Source of the DNA: Psychrobacillus lasiicapitis
Lineage (GTDB): Bacteria > Bacillota > Bacilli > Bacillales_A > Planococcaceae
Direction of reading: 5' to 3'
Length of the DNA: 64,000 bases
Assembly (NCBI RefSeq): GCF_006861795.1
Contig: NZ_VDGH01000008.1
Coordinates: forward strand, 62,001 to 126,000
Every line of letters begins with the position of its first letter. Positions within the stretch are counted from its first letter, which is position 1. Made by a program: the position numbers and the translations under genes. Shown piece after piece: positions 26,025-35,324 of this stretch. A model generated the notes under the pieces. It saw only the letters and a program-made list of their open reading frames with translations. It did not search any database and was not told where the DNA came from.

Positions 26025-29000
26025 TGCAAAATCTTCCTCTCCATCTTGCATAATGGGAGCTGGACTTTCGTCGTACTCCCATTCAACATATAGTGCGCAA
26101 ATCCTAGTGGCAATTCCGCTTCTTTTCGCTCGTAAGCTAATGTGTATAACGTTTGTTCTGACTTCTTCGTATAAAGGATTGCTTGACGAACAAGTTTTAG
26201 TTCATTTGTAAATGCGTCATAGCCCTTAGAAATTTCTGCATTGTTTCCAGAAACAATGACATTAAAACCTAAGTGAGCATAGTTTTTCATCATTTTTGAA
26301 AGACGATCTTGGATCCCGATATCTGCGACTTGTAAAAATCTTGTATATCCATCGATTACAAAATAGGAAAGAACTACTTCTACCGCATTTCCTTGTTGCA
26401 GGTTTTCCACATACGTTTTTTCTACTTCTGCATAATATTGCTCTACACGGGAAATCCATTCAACTAAGCTTTCTTTTGTTTCTAAATAATCGATAGCCGA
26501 GTTGTTAGAAAATGTGGATAAACCTCGGTCAAAGGAGTCAAAGACACCTATAAATCCTGTTTGCTGTTCCATTAACGTAGTAAGCATCCACTTTAACGTA
26601 TTTGTTTTTCCACGCTGTACTTGCCCAACTAGTAAGCAATGACGATTTTTCTTGAAATCGATTGATATTGGAAGGACAGTTTCTTCATCTAATCCGATTG
26701 GAACGAGACCATCTTTTAGCTTAGGCTCCAAATAAGCAGCAAAATGAATAGACGTCAACTCAAGCGGCAACATTGCAATTGGACTTGGAAGTACTTCACC
26801 ACGATATTTATCCTGCAGTGCTTGAATATTTCTTTTCATCGATTCCAATACTTCGAAATCATCTGCTCCTTTACTTGGAAGGTAAATTTGCGTGAAATAG
26901 GCATCTTCTTTTTTCAATATGGCCCGACCTGGGAATGGCTCTAAGTTAAAAGGAACACGCCCAATAACTGTAAATGCTTCCGTTGCATCCAATAAATAAT
27001 GAACAACCTTCGTCTTTAAGTTATTCATAAGCGATTGTCTAACAGATTGCACCCTTGTCGCTGCTATGAACAAGTAAATACCAAGTGATTGACCATCTCT
27101 TCCGAATTGAATAAGCTGCGATTCCAATTCTTCCATCTCTTCACGGACGATATCATAGTTATCTACTACCAAATAGATAAATGGTAATTTCTGTTCAGAT
27201 AATTTGTTATACATATGGATATTGCTCACTTCTCTTTGTTGGAAGACGATCTTTCTTTTCGCAATTTCATCCTTTATTCGTTTGATAAGTTTTTCACGTT
27301 TTAATTCTTCATCGATTGTGAAATAATCAGCTGTTTGCGGAAGTTGCTTTAATGGAAGCAACGAACCATTTCCATAATCCAAAATATAGAAGTTTGCTTC
27401 GCTTGGTCTTAATTGCTCAGCTATCCCAAGAAGGGCAGTAAGTAATGTATATGATTTACCATATCCAGAAGAACCGAAAACTCCTAGATTTCCATCTTTC
27501 GACCAGTCGTAGTTCATTTGCGTTTGACTTTGTTTCTCAGGTTCATCAATAACACCGATTGGCACCCCTTTTTGTAATGGAACAGTTGTTACTTGCTTTT
27601 CCATTCGAAGTGCGAGTGGCGGCAACCAAGGACTAGCAAGTTTTTGAATATTTAACGTTGCTGTTGTTTCTGCGATTTTCGCGGTGACAGCTTCAATTTC
27701 CGTTACACCACTTGATTTCTTTTTCCCATTTATTGCAATACCAGAAAGCGGATAGAGACCGAGATCTGTGACGATCGCCACGTCGTCTTCTCCTTCCAAT
27801 ACTTCCTCCATATAGGCAGCTCCACTCCATGCTGACTGGAATAATTCGTACACTTCGTTGTTTCCAACTTGTAAGTATCCTCGACCAGTTACCGTAATGG
27901 ATGCGGCATCACTATTTTTTAATATTTCTTTACTATCCGATGCATCCTGCACCTTCAACGCTACGCGAAAACGAGCATTACTCCAAATTTGGTCATCGAT
28001 AATGCCTCCTGGTTTTTGAGTCGCTAAGATCAGGTGCACACCTAAACTTCGACCGATTCGTGCAGTACTTACAAGTTCACGAATAAATTCCGGTTCCTCA
28101 CTCTTCAATTCGGCAAATTCATCGGAAATTAAGAATAAATGTGGTAAAGGCTCCGCTGCCTTACCTGTTTTATACAAAGTTGTGTAGTCATCGATATGTG
28201 TAACCGTATACTGATCAAACAAACGCTGCCTTCTTTTTAACTCACTATTAATAGAAGCAAGTGCACGCATACTAAAGTTTTTACTTCCTTCAATATTTGT
28301 GATAGTACCAAGAAGATGCGGGATTTGTCTAAAGGGCTGTGCCATTCCCCCACCCTTATAATCGATTAATAGAAAAGCTACTTCATGTGGATGAAAATGA
28401 ACTGCTAGCGATAGTATATACGTTTGTAAAAATTCACTTTTACCTGAACCCGTCGTACCAGCAAGTAGCCCGTGGGGACCATGTGCTTTTTCATGTAAAT
28501 TCAATTGAACGAGCTCATCTTTTCCTTTAAAGCCAATTGGTACAGCTAAGGATTTGGCAGATTCGTTCATTGTCCAATTGCGACTAATCGGAACATCTGC
28601 TACATCTCTGACTCCGAACATTTCTAGAAAACTAACGGAATCAGGAATTGAATTTTTAATACCGATTTGATGATTCAGCGTTCTTAGCATCCGAGCAAAG
28701 CGTTCATTTGTCGTTTTATCGTAGCCATCTAAACGAAATGGAATATCCACTGCTTTTCCAGCTTCAATTAGAATATCGCCTTCTTGTTCGTTTACGTACC
28801 GAACGAGTGTATGGACATTTTCCGTCATACGCTCTTGTGCTGACTCTGCAAAAATAACGGAAATGCCAAGCTCCTTCGTGTTTTTACTTTCCAAGTATTC
28901 TAAAATTACATGCTCAGCAAGTAAGGAATAATCAGAAATGATAAAAATAAGATGAGGGGCGAACTTCACTTTGCCTTTCAATTCATCTATATCTCGCTCT

Positions 29001-30499
29001 CGAATAAGCTCATATAAGGAAGAAAGTAACTGATCTCTCGTTTCTTCATTATGGATTAACCCTCTTGCATGCATATGTGGAAGCTTGAAATGTGGCAACC
29101 ATTTCATCCATTCAATATCTGCATATTCCTCATGATTAAAAATATATATAAATCTCGTATCATGATAACTATGTGAAAATGCCAGTTGGCCAATGATTTG
29201 ATGCAATTCTCGTTTAATAACCGATTCTTTTCCTATAAGACCTAATATCCCTTCCGAGAGATTAGTTGTGATCGGTGCTTTTGGAATTTCTTTGTATACT
29301 GCTTCCATTCGTTGCGCTTGTTCTAGCAAGTCATCTATTTCTCGATTTGCTAAATCGCCAGATGATAGTTTAACCTCGTAGCTAGAGGGAATAGTACCTG
29401 TACCTAAACGAAACTCTAAGAAGTCATGACTTTCTAGTGTACGTTCCCAAATTCTTCCGGAAAGGGAATTCGTCATTTGTTTCATTTCCTCGAAAGGTGG
29501 GAAATGATAGGCTAAAACCTTTTTCTGTTTTTCCGATAGCTCATACAATTCCTGTCGTATGTTTTCTAAATAAGCTGTATATACGCGGAGTCTTTTTTCA
29601 GCATTTAACTTTCGCTTTTTACGGTCCTTGAAAAATTGGACAGTCGACATTACTAATACAGCTACGAACATCGCCATCGAAATTATGATGAAGCTTCCTC
29701 TTGGTATGAAGTAAGCAACGAGTCCTAGAACAATAAGCATGACAAGTGGAAGGGCAATCGTTAACAATAAGCCGCGTCCGTTATCATCACTTTCCTGAGT
29801 AGGAAAAGAGATCGATACCTTATCTTCAGGTAAGTCATAAATCATACGAGGCGTACGTCTATAATCCGGATACATATGGAATATTTCCGATTTTGGCACG
29901 TCAATTTCAGAGAGGCTCGTTTCGTATTGGCTAGAGGTTATGACTTCTAATCGATCGCGTTCGATTAGTTTCATTTCCATGAAAGCCCACTGGATAATAT
30001 CACCGGTTTTCAGGATGGTGTTCGATTCACATCGTTTTCCATTCACATACAATGGGCTGCCGAATGCTTTTTTAATAATCCATCCGTCCTTTATCTTGTT
30101 CAAGGAGAAATGACCGGACTCCACGTGTTGGAATTGAACATTCTCTCGCTTAAATGTCGCCGTCTCTAGTTGACAGTCAAAGGATATTTCCTGTTCGTAG
30201 TCTATAAAGTAGGTCTTCGTTGTAAGGGCTGCCGAAGTAGCATATAGATGCAGTACTTTGTCTTCTTGATCAATTCTTAAACCTTCTTCGTCTGTTAATT
30301 TCCCCACATATTCATCCCCACTGTATACGGAGAGAATTTTGTCTTCTTTTTTTACAGTTATATTTCCATTTATAAATGGGTACGTTTGAATCGTTACGTC
30401 ATTCTCTACTTTTGAGCCTATTGTAAAGGGAACAGAATCATTTTCATTTATACTAATACGCTGATAATATTCACCGTAAAACAGCCATAGTTGCAGCAA
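26021..30499 (-). CDS. essC: type VII secretion FtsK/SpoIIIE ATPase EssC
   Basis: The motor of the ESX system, about 1492 residues. It begins with tandem FHA-type domains (about 1-230), then a membrane hairpin (about 240-295), then three FtsK/SpoIIIE ATPase domains. Walker A sequences are GTTGSGKS near 683, GSSGYGKS near 1012 and GQVQRGKT near 1296. All three fit the Walker A consensus. I prefer the TTG at 30499 as start (AGGTG seven bases away) over the ATG at 30520, which lacks a ribosome site. It couples by ATGA to esaA. Confidence 0.92.
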   Translation of the reverse strand: MLQLWLFYGEYYQRISINENDSVPFTIGSKVENDVTIQTYPFINGNITVKKEDKILSVYSGDEYVGKLTDEEGLRIDQEDKVLHLYATSAALTTKTYFIDYEQEISFDCQLETATFKRENVQFQHVESGHFSLNKIKDGWIIKKAFGSPLYVNGKRCESNTILKTGDIIQWAFMEMKLIERDRLEVITSSQYETSLSEIDVPKSEIFHMYPDYRRTPRMIYDLPEDKVSISFPTQESDDNGRGLLLTIALPLVMLIVLGLVAYFIPRGSFIIISMAMFVAVLVMSTVQFFKDRKKRKLNAEKRLRVYTAYLENIRQELYELSEKQKKVLAYHFPPFEEMKQMTNSLSGRIWERTLESHDFLEFRLGTGTIPSSYEVKLSSGDLANREIDDLLEQAQRMEAVYKEIPKAPITTNLSEGILGLIGKESVIKRELHQIIGQLAFSHSYHDTRFIYIFNHEEYADIEWMKWLPHFKLPHMHARGLIHNEETRDQLLSSLYELIRERDIDELKGKVKFAPHLIFIISDYSLLAEHVILEYLESKNTKELGISVIFAESAQERMTENVHTLVRYVNEQEGDILIEAGKAVDIPFRLDGYDKTTNERFARMLRTLNHQIGIKNSIPDSVSFLEMFGVRDVADVPISRNWTMNESAKSLAVPIGFKGKDELVQLNLHEKAHGPHGLLAGTTGSGKSEFLQTYILSLAVHFHPHEVAFLLIDYKGGGMAQPFRQIPHLLGTITNIEGSKNFSMRALASINSELKRRQRLFDQYTVTHIDDYTTLYKTGKAAEPLPHLFLISDEFAELKSEEPEFIRELVSTARIGRSLGVHLILATQKPGGIIDDQIWSNARFRVALKVQDASDSKEILKNSDAASITVTGRGYLQVGNNEVYELFQSAWSGAAYMEEVLEGEDDVAIVTDLGLYPLSGIAINGKKKSSGVTEIEAVTAKIAETTATLNIQKLASPWLPPLALRMEKQVTTVPLQKGVPIGVIDEPEKQSQTQMNYDWSKDGNLGVFGSSGYGKSYTLLTALLGIAEQLRPSEANFYILDYGNGSLLPLKQLPQTADYFTIDEELKREKLIKRIKDEIAKRKIVFQQREVSNIHMYNKLSEQKLPFIYLVVDNYDIVREEMEELESQLIQFGRDGQSLGIYLFIAATRVQSVRQSLMNNLKTKVVHYLLDATEAFTVIGRVPFNLEPFPGRAILKKEDAYFTQIYLPSKGADDFEVLESMKRNIQALQDKYRGEVLPSPIAMLPLELTSIHFAAYLEPKLKDGLVPIGLDEETVLPISIDFKKNRHCLLVGQVQRGKTNTLKWMLTTLMEQQTGFIGVFDSFDRGLSTFSNNSAIDYLETKESLVEWISRVEQYYAEVEKTYVENLQQGNAVEVVLSYFVIDGYTRFLQVADIGIQDRLSKMMKNYAHLGFNVIVSGNNAEISKGYDAFTNELKLVRQAILYTKKSEQTLYTLAYERKEAELPLGFAHYMLNGSTTKVQLPLCKMERKILQ

Positions 30500-30538
30500 T
30501 GCAATACACCTACTTTCCATTTGCTCAAGTTTTGTTGC

Positions 30539-31732
30539 TTATCTCTCTGCTTTTTCTTTCTCTTCCTCTTCTTCTTGCTGCTCCATCAGTTTTTCATATT
30601 CTTCTACTTCTCTATCTATTTCATCTAAGAGTGTTTGCATCTCTTCACCTGATAATTTCTGGTCTGCCTTCACTTCTTCGCGTCTTTTTAATAATCCGTA
30701 AGTAATAAGCTCGCCGTCTTCCATCGACCTAGCTAGATCCACAGCATTTTCTGCTTCTCCTCGATTAATATAAATCCAATACATTAAATAATCGGCATCC
30801 GTCTGCAACGTAATATTAGACAATACATTTTTCTTTTGTTCTTCGTCTAAACGTTCATTCGTTACGGAAGCGTAAGCTAGTTCGTATAACACAACATAAG
30901 GCATAGCCTTCACACTATACGGACTTAATCGGGTAACAACCTCGCTGTAATTTTGTCCCAAAAAGTATTCATGGCTGAGGGTATATGCTTCATTTTTTGG
31001 CTTTTCGTGTATGAAATAAATAATAGTAAATATGATTGCAGGAATAATTAGCACGCCAAGCCCTATAGAAAGCCATTTCGTTATCTTCCATTTTTTCCGT
31101 GGGAGTTTTACATTCGCTTGTTCCCTTACTTCCAGTTGCTCCAATTGCTGACCGATAAAATCGAGTAAAGACTCGCTATCAGTCATCGACATTAATTTTG
31201 CGCCAATTTCTTTTAACTCAAGAATCTCCGAGTATTTCAAGTACTCCTCGAACGTAAAAGATGGGTCTATGCTAGCCGCTACGACAGCTTTCGTTTCTAA
31301 CCAAACTTGCTCATCATTTGTCTCATATGGCGGCAAGCTTCCCATTACGCCGTAATACAAAAAGGAGGGATCCATTCCTCTGCTATAGACAATGTTTTCC
31401 GGACAGACGATTAAATTTAAGCGAGGATAAGGATGAGCGTAAACCTTTTCTACAAGCTGATTAGCGAACATCCATCTTGATTTTTCATCTTCTAAACGCA
31501 TGAAGCTAAATCGTTTGAGGGAAGATGGAATCACCGCTTGAATGATCAGTTCATCATCCGTTATCGTAATATCCTTCAAAATTTTTGGGCTTACTTCTTT
31601 TAGGAAAATAATTTCTTCCGTTCTTTTAAATCCGACCCGTTCTTTTTGAAAGACGAACGTTGTTTTACTTTCTTCTTCATTTATTTCTGCACCTATCCGA
31701 TTTTTTAAATATGTATGTGAATTAGTGGCCAT
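30539..31732 (-). CDS. essB: type VII secretion protein EssB/YukC
   Basis: A 397-residue core membrane component with an N-terminal pseudokinase-like cytoplasmic domain (to about 215), one membrane helix (WLSIGLGVLIIPAIIFTIIYFI) and a C-terminal extracytoplasmic helical domain ending in a long acidic/basic coil. It fits EssB/YukC. The second of two close ATG codons is placed correctly behind AAGGAG. It is followed by essC after a 39-base gap. Confidence 0.87.
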   Translation of the reverse strand: MATNSHTYLKNRIGAEINEEESKTTFVFQKERVGFKRTEEIIFLKEVSPKILKDITITDDELIIQAVIPSSLKRFSFMRLEDEKSRWMFANQLVEKVYAHPYPRLNLIVCPENIVYSRGMDPSFLYYGVMGSLPPYETNDEQVWLETKAVVAASIDPSFTFEEYLKYSEILELKEIGAKLMSMTDSESLLDFIGQQLEQLEVREQANVKLPRKKWKITKWLSIGLGVLIIPAIIFTIIYFIHEKPKNEAYTLSHEYFLGQNYSEVVTRLSPYSVKAMPYVVLYELAYASVTNERLDEEQKKNVLSNITLQTDADYLMYWIYINRGEAENAVDLARSMEDGELITYGLLKRREEVKADQKLSGEEMQTLLDEIDREVEEYEKLMEQQEEEEEKEKAER

Positions 31733-31745
31733 CTTCATAACTCCT

Positions 31746-31985
31746 TCAAATAATTTCGATTCGATCACCAGTTGTAATTCCGCAATGCGCAAGCGTTAAA
31801 TGACCTGGAAATAATTTATCTTTGTTTACTACACGCACCCAATGACCTTCCCGTGGAGTTTTGGAAATTGCATTTGCTTGCCACGCTATATCAATCATTT
31901 TTTTCATCGTATAATAATCGGATAATCTAAGATCCATTACATCACCTTCGTAATTGGACAAATCTACCGTAATTTCTATATACAT
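31746..31985 (-). CDS. yukD: ubiquitin-like type VII secretion protein YukD/EsaB
   Basis: A 79-residue protein with the beta-grasp, ubiquitin-like pattern of YukD/EsaB, a cytoplasmic component needed for ESX secretion in Firmicutes. The start at 31985 has AGAGGTGA in place; the frame continues upstream to 32123 but overlaps the EsxA gene and looks non-coding. It ends 13 bases before essB. Confidence 0.82.
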   Translation of the reverse strand: MYIEITVDLSNYEGDVMDLRLSDYYTMKKMIDIAWQANAISKTPREGHWVRVVNKDKLFPGHLTLAHCGITTGDRIEII

Positions 31986-32004
31986 AATTTCACCTCTATG
32001 AAGG

Positions 32005-32035
32005 AAAAAGCGCCTTCCTCTTTGGAACGACGCTC
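32005..32035 (-). terminator. weak attenuator hairpin between esxA and yukD
   Basis: On the minus strand AGCGTCGTTCC pairs imperfectly with GGAAGGCGCT (one bulge, one mismatch) and is followed by TTTTTCC. It would leave most transcripts ending after esxA while some read through, giving more EsxA than machine. Confidence 0.5.
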
Positions 32036-32064
32036 TACTTTTTTCTTCTTCCGAGTTGGAAGTT

Positions 32065-32358
32065 TTATCCGCGGATTTGACTCGCGATTTGTTGGTCTGC
32101 ATCTTGTAATGCTTGACCTGCACGGCTTAATTGAATTCCTACTTCACTTAAAAGTTCACGCATTTCGTTAAAATGAGGTTTAAGTCTTTCGTATTGCTCA
32201 GCGAATGCTGCACTTGAAGACCCTTCCCACATTGATTGCAACTCACCAATCATTCCATCTAAACGACCGATTTGGGATCCAACCTCCCCTGACTCATGGT
32301 TGTAGCGAGAAGCCATTGCATCTAGTTCTGCTGGTGTTACGCGAATAATTCCTGACAT
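32065..32358 (-). CDS. esxA: WXG100 protein EsxA/YukE
   Basis: A 97-residue helical hairpin protein with the WXG turn (MWEG near residue 44) and the C-terminal YxxxD/E-like export signal region (SRAGQALQDADQQIASQI). It is the hallmark secreted substrate of ESX/type VII systems and begins the locus. The second ATG is preferred, nine bases after AGGGAG. An attenuator hairpin follows. Confidence 0.93.
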   Translation of the reverse strand: MSGIIRVTPAELDAMASRYNHESGEVGSQIGRLDGMIGELQSMWEGSSSAAFAEQYERLKPHFNEMRELLSEVGIQLSRAGQALQDADQQIASQIRG

Positions 32359-32367
32359 TCCATACAT

Positions 32368-33008
32368 CTCCCTTATCTTTTAATGTTTTGTCATTTATAA
32401 AATAACTGTTTTGGGAAGAAATGAAGATTTTCAAATTGAACCTTTAGTACTTCACCAACACAGATACTTCCGCTGTTTTAGTAAATACGAATTAATTTCT
32501 GCTCTAATCCAAGGATTCTATTCCCAACTTAATAGAGTGTTAAACCTAAATATTCATTAAAAACAAAATATTTTTTATTTTTTATTTAGGATGCAAGAAG
32601 TTGGTTATATTTTCAAAAATAAATACCTAACTTTTCCTTAATATAATAAATAACATTACAAGTTGCGTACGTCAAAGTTACAAAATTTACATAAAAATTT
32701 ACTTAGTACCATGAACTCAAGGACTTATGTCACGACATTTTAATATGCAAAACTATTTGGCACTTTTTTTATATCGATTTCCGTAATAATTAGCTAAAAA
32801 GCAAAAAATCATAAATCAAAAATAAAACTAGTGCTTTTTAATCATTTTCTATCAGAATAGTCGAAAAATATCTCGATATAAAAATACTCAATACTATGTG
32901 TTTAAGTGCTAGGGTTTTTGCCAAAACATTGGTACAGCGGAAATGGTCCTTCTTAAGACAGAATTCATTCACTATAGGTCTTAAATCGTATAAAACTACT
33001 TCCTTATC
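32368..33008. other. long AT-rich intergenic region upstream of the type VII locus
   Basis: Over 600 bases with no convincing gene in any frame. It must hold the esxA promoter, but no clear -35/-10 pair was found; TTATTTTATAAAT at 32391-32403 (minus strand) is a weak -10 candidate. A+T is very high with many A and T runs, which may bend DNA or attract a silencer. No inverted repeat of note was found. Confidence 0.3.
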
Positions 33009-33013
33009 AGCAT

Positions 33014-33085
33014 GATTGCTTTTGAAAACTAAATGGTTGCTCTTGATAAAGAACTGGTTGCTTTTAATGAACAGTATGTTGCTCT
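33014..33085. repeat. 21-base periodic array, four units
   Basis: TTGCT occurs at 33016, 33037, 33058 and 33079, exactly 21 bases apart, in units like GGTTGCTCTTGATAAAGAACT. It lies between the esxA promoter region and the terminator of the hydroxybutyryl-CoA dehydrogenase gene. In one plus frame it reads VALDKELVAFNEQYVAL, a heptad pattern. The units match those at 7.5 and 46.3 kb. Confidence 0.65.
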
Positions 33086-33122
33086 ATACCATTTTCCGGT
33101 TATGCCTTCATTCTCCAAACAT

Positions 33123-33160
33123 AAAAAAGCAAGGAGGATTAATTCTCTCCTTGCTTTTTT
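33123..33160 (-). terminator. Rho-independent terminator of the beta-oxidation operon
   Basis: AAAAAAGCAAGGAG (33123-33136) and CTCCTTGCTTTTTT (33147-33160) form a 14-base-pair stem with a ten-base loop. The stop codon of the last gene overlaps its edge. Confidence 0.85.
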
Positions 33161-34001
33161 ATTCATAGTTGTAAAATCCTCGTCCACTTTTTCTGCCTAA
33201 ATGGCCTGCGCGAACTTTTTTACGCAATAACGGTGGCACTCGATATTTGGAGTCGCCTGTTTCTTCTAATAATGTCTCTGCAACAAACAGCATCGTATCT
33301 AGCCCAATCAAATCAGCTAGCGCGAGCGGACCAATTGGATGATTTGCACCGAGCATCATCCCTTTATCAATGTCCTCTGCTGAAGCAATCCCTTCTCCAA
33401 GCACAAAAATAGCTTCATTGATCAATGGGACCAAGATTCGGTTCACTACAAATAACGGGGCATCTACAATGGATATACTCTCTTTCCCAATCGATTCTAC
33501 TAAACTAGCAACAGTCTCATATGTTTCGGTTGAAGTATCTGACCCTCGCACAATTTCTACAAGCTTCATAACTGGCACTGGATTAAAGAAATGCATTCCA
33601 ATCACTTTTGCTGGTCGTCTAGCTGCAGTAGCTAGTTCTGTTATGCTTAGTCCAGATGTATTGGATGCAATAATTGCTTTTTCATTCAACAATGCACCTA
33701 ACTCCGCAAAGACTTTTTTCTTTATTTCCATATTTTCAACGATAGCCTCGATCACAATATCCGAATCCTTTAATAGTGGAAGCTCTTTCGTAAAAATAAT
33801 TCGCTCAAACACTTTATCTATATCGCGCAAATCCTTGCCTTGCTTTTTGTACACTCTTTCTAAATTTTTATGCATTATTTGCTCTGCTCGAACAAGCGCT
33901 TCCTCATTTACATCACATAAGATTACTGTATGTCCGGCATCTGCCATCACTTGCGCAATTCCGTTTCCCATCGTACCGGATCCTAACACGCCTACGTTCA
34001 T
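33159..34001 (-). CDS. 3-hydroxybutyryl-CoA dehydrogenase
   Basis: It oxidises 3-hydroxyacyl-CoA to 3-ketoacyl-CoA with NAD, in fatty-acid breakdown or C4 metabolism. The 280 residues start with the Rossmann motif GVLGSGTMGNG. The catalytic region SGLSITELA...RPAKVIGMHFFNPVPVMKLVEIV and the C-terminal helical NHPIGPLALADLIGLD follow, as in the Hbd/PaaH/MmgB family. It is the last gene of the lipid operon, 130 bases after the thiolase gene. GGGAGATG gives the ribosome site. Confidence 0.92.
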   Translation of the reverse strand: MNVGVLGSGTMGNGIAQVMADAGHTVILCDVNEEALVRAEQIMHKNLERVYKKQGKDLRDIDKVFERIIFTKELPLLKDSDIVIEAIVENMEIKKKVFAELGALLNEKAIIASNTSGLSITELATAARRPAKVIGMHFFNPVPVMKLVEIVRGSDTSTETYETVASLVESIGKESISIVDAPLFVVNRILVPLINEAIFVLGEGIASAEDIDKGMMLGANHPIGPLALADLIGLDTMLFVAETLLEETGDSKYRVPPLLRKKVRAGHLGRKSGRGFYNYE

Positions 34002-34067
34002 CTACTCATCTCCCTAGAACTTAAACTTTCTAAATATATATAGCAACTTCTTGATGTTTATTTCGCT

Positions 34068-34081
34068 ATTTCCCGGGAAAT
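34068..34081. promoter_or_regulatory. perfect 14-base palindrome in the thiolase-dehydrogenase gap
   Basis: ATTTCCCGGGAAAT is fully symmetrical and lies in the only sizeable gap inside the lipid operon. It may be an operator for an internal promoter of the dehydrogenase gene, but no clear -35/-10 pair was identified and the binding protein is unknown. Confidence 0.35.
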
Positions 34082-34130
34082 TTCGACAGCTTTCGCCTCT
34101 GAAACCCTCTAATAACTACTATTACTAGGG

Positions 34131-35312
34131 CTACATACTCTCTATTACAACCGCAATTCCTTGGCCTCCGCCAATACATAAACTAGCAACTCCGTACTTT
34201 AACCCTCTATTTTTCAACTCATATGCTAATGACAGGAGCACCCGCGTTCCGCTAGTCCCAACAGGATGCCCTAAAGCAATGGCACCGCCGTTGACATTTG
34301 TTTTAGCACGATCAAGTCCTAATTCTTTTTCCACGGATAAATATTGAGCAGCAAATGCTTCATTTACTTCTATTAAATCCATATCCTCTAAGCGGAGTTC
34401 TGCTTTTTCCAAAGCTTTTCTGATTGCTGGTACAGGACCGATGCCCATAATTGAAGGGTCGACTCCTGCTACACCCCAAGAAACGATTTTAGCAATAGGC
34501 TTTAGTTCGTTTTCCGTTACCGCTTTTTCACTCGCTACAATGACAGAAGCGGCACCATCGTTTATACCACTAGCATTACCTGGTGTCACTGTTCCATCTT
34601 TCTTAAAGGAAGGTCTTAAGGTGGACAGCTTTTCTTCTGTAACATCTGCTTTTATATGTTCATCTTGAGATACAAGTACAGTTCCTTTTCGAGTAGGTAC
34701 TTCTACTGCTACTATTTCGCTTGCAAAAACACCGTTGTTACGAGCTTCCCCCGCACGTTTTTGGCTAAGTAATGCAAATTCATCTTGCTCTTCACGCGTT
34801 ATTTCATATTGCTCCGCCAGTTTTTCTGCCGTCATTCCCATGCCACTACCTACATATTCATCGGTAAGTGTGGATAGCACCATGTCTTCATAAACGACAG
34901 AGCCCATTTTGGAAGCACCGAAACGCACATTGAAATTGGAGTATGGAGCCATGGACATGTTTTCTGCTCCTCCAGCTAAAACAATTTCTGCCTCGTTCAA
35001 TAAAATCAATTGTGCAGCAGAAACAACAGACTGCGCTCCAGAACCACATAAACGGTTCACATTATAAGCAGGAACCTCTATAGGCACACCTGCTTTCAAA
35101 GCAATATGCCTGGATAAAAACGAAGCATTGGTACTAGAGTGAATGACATTTCCATAAATAACATGATCCACTTGAGTAGCATCCACTTTCGATCGTTTTA
35201 ACGCCTCTACTGCGGTCGCAGCACCTAAATCATCTGCTTTTACTTGTGCAAAGGAACCTCCAAAGCTAGTAAAAGCAGTTCTAGCACCATCTACAATATA
35301 AACTGAACGCAT
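34131..35312 (-). CDS. acetyl-CoA acyltransferase (thiolase)
   Basis: A 393-residue thiolase that cleaves 3-ketoacyl-CoA or condenses two acetyl-CoA. Active residues are visible: Cys89 in NRLCGSGAQS, the GGAIALGHPVG histidine near 350, and Cys379 in CIGGGQG. Length is normal. AGGGGG precedes the ATG. It sits between the acyl-CoA ligase and the hydroxyacyl-CoA dehydrogenase, the usual beta-oxidation company. Whether degradative or biosynthetic cannot be separated by motif. Confidence 0.92.
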   Translation of the reverse strand: MRSVYIVDGARTAFTSFGGSFAQVKADDLGAATAVEALKRSKVDATQVDHVIYGNVIHSSTNASFLSRHIALKAGVPIEVPAYNVNRLCGSGAQSVVSAAQLILLNEAEIVLAGGAENMSMAPYSNFNVRFGASKMGSVVYEDMVLSTLTDEYVGSGMGMTAEKLAEQYEITREEQDEFALLSQKRAGEARNNGVFASEIVAVEVPTRKGTVLVSQDEHIKADVTEEKLSTLRPSFKKDGTVTPGNASGINDGAASVIVASEKAVTENELKPIAKIVSWGVAGVDPSIMGIGPVPAIRKALEKAELRLEDMDLIEVNEAFAAQYLSVEKELGLDRAKTNVNGGAIALGHPVGTSGTRVLLSLAYELKNRGLKYGVASLCIGGGQGIAVVIESM

Positions 35313-35324
35313 TTCTTTTCCCCC

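Noticed and set aside
33014-33085. CRISPR array at the 21-base periodic repeats
   Set aside because: Units are degenerate and contiguous, there are no distinct repeats and spacers of usual length, and no cas genes are near.
33370-34017. 215-codon plus-strand frame opposite the hydroxybutyryl-CoA dehydrogenase gene
   Set aside because: Shadow frame of a conserved enzyme; serine-rich composition typical of antisense reading.
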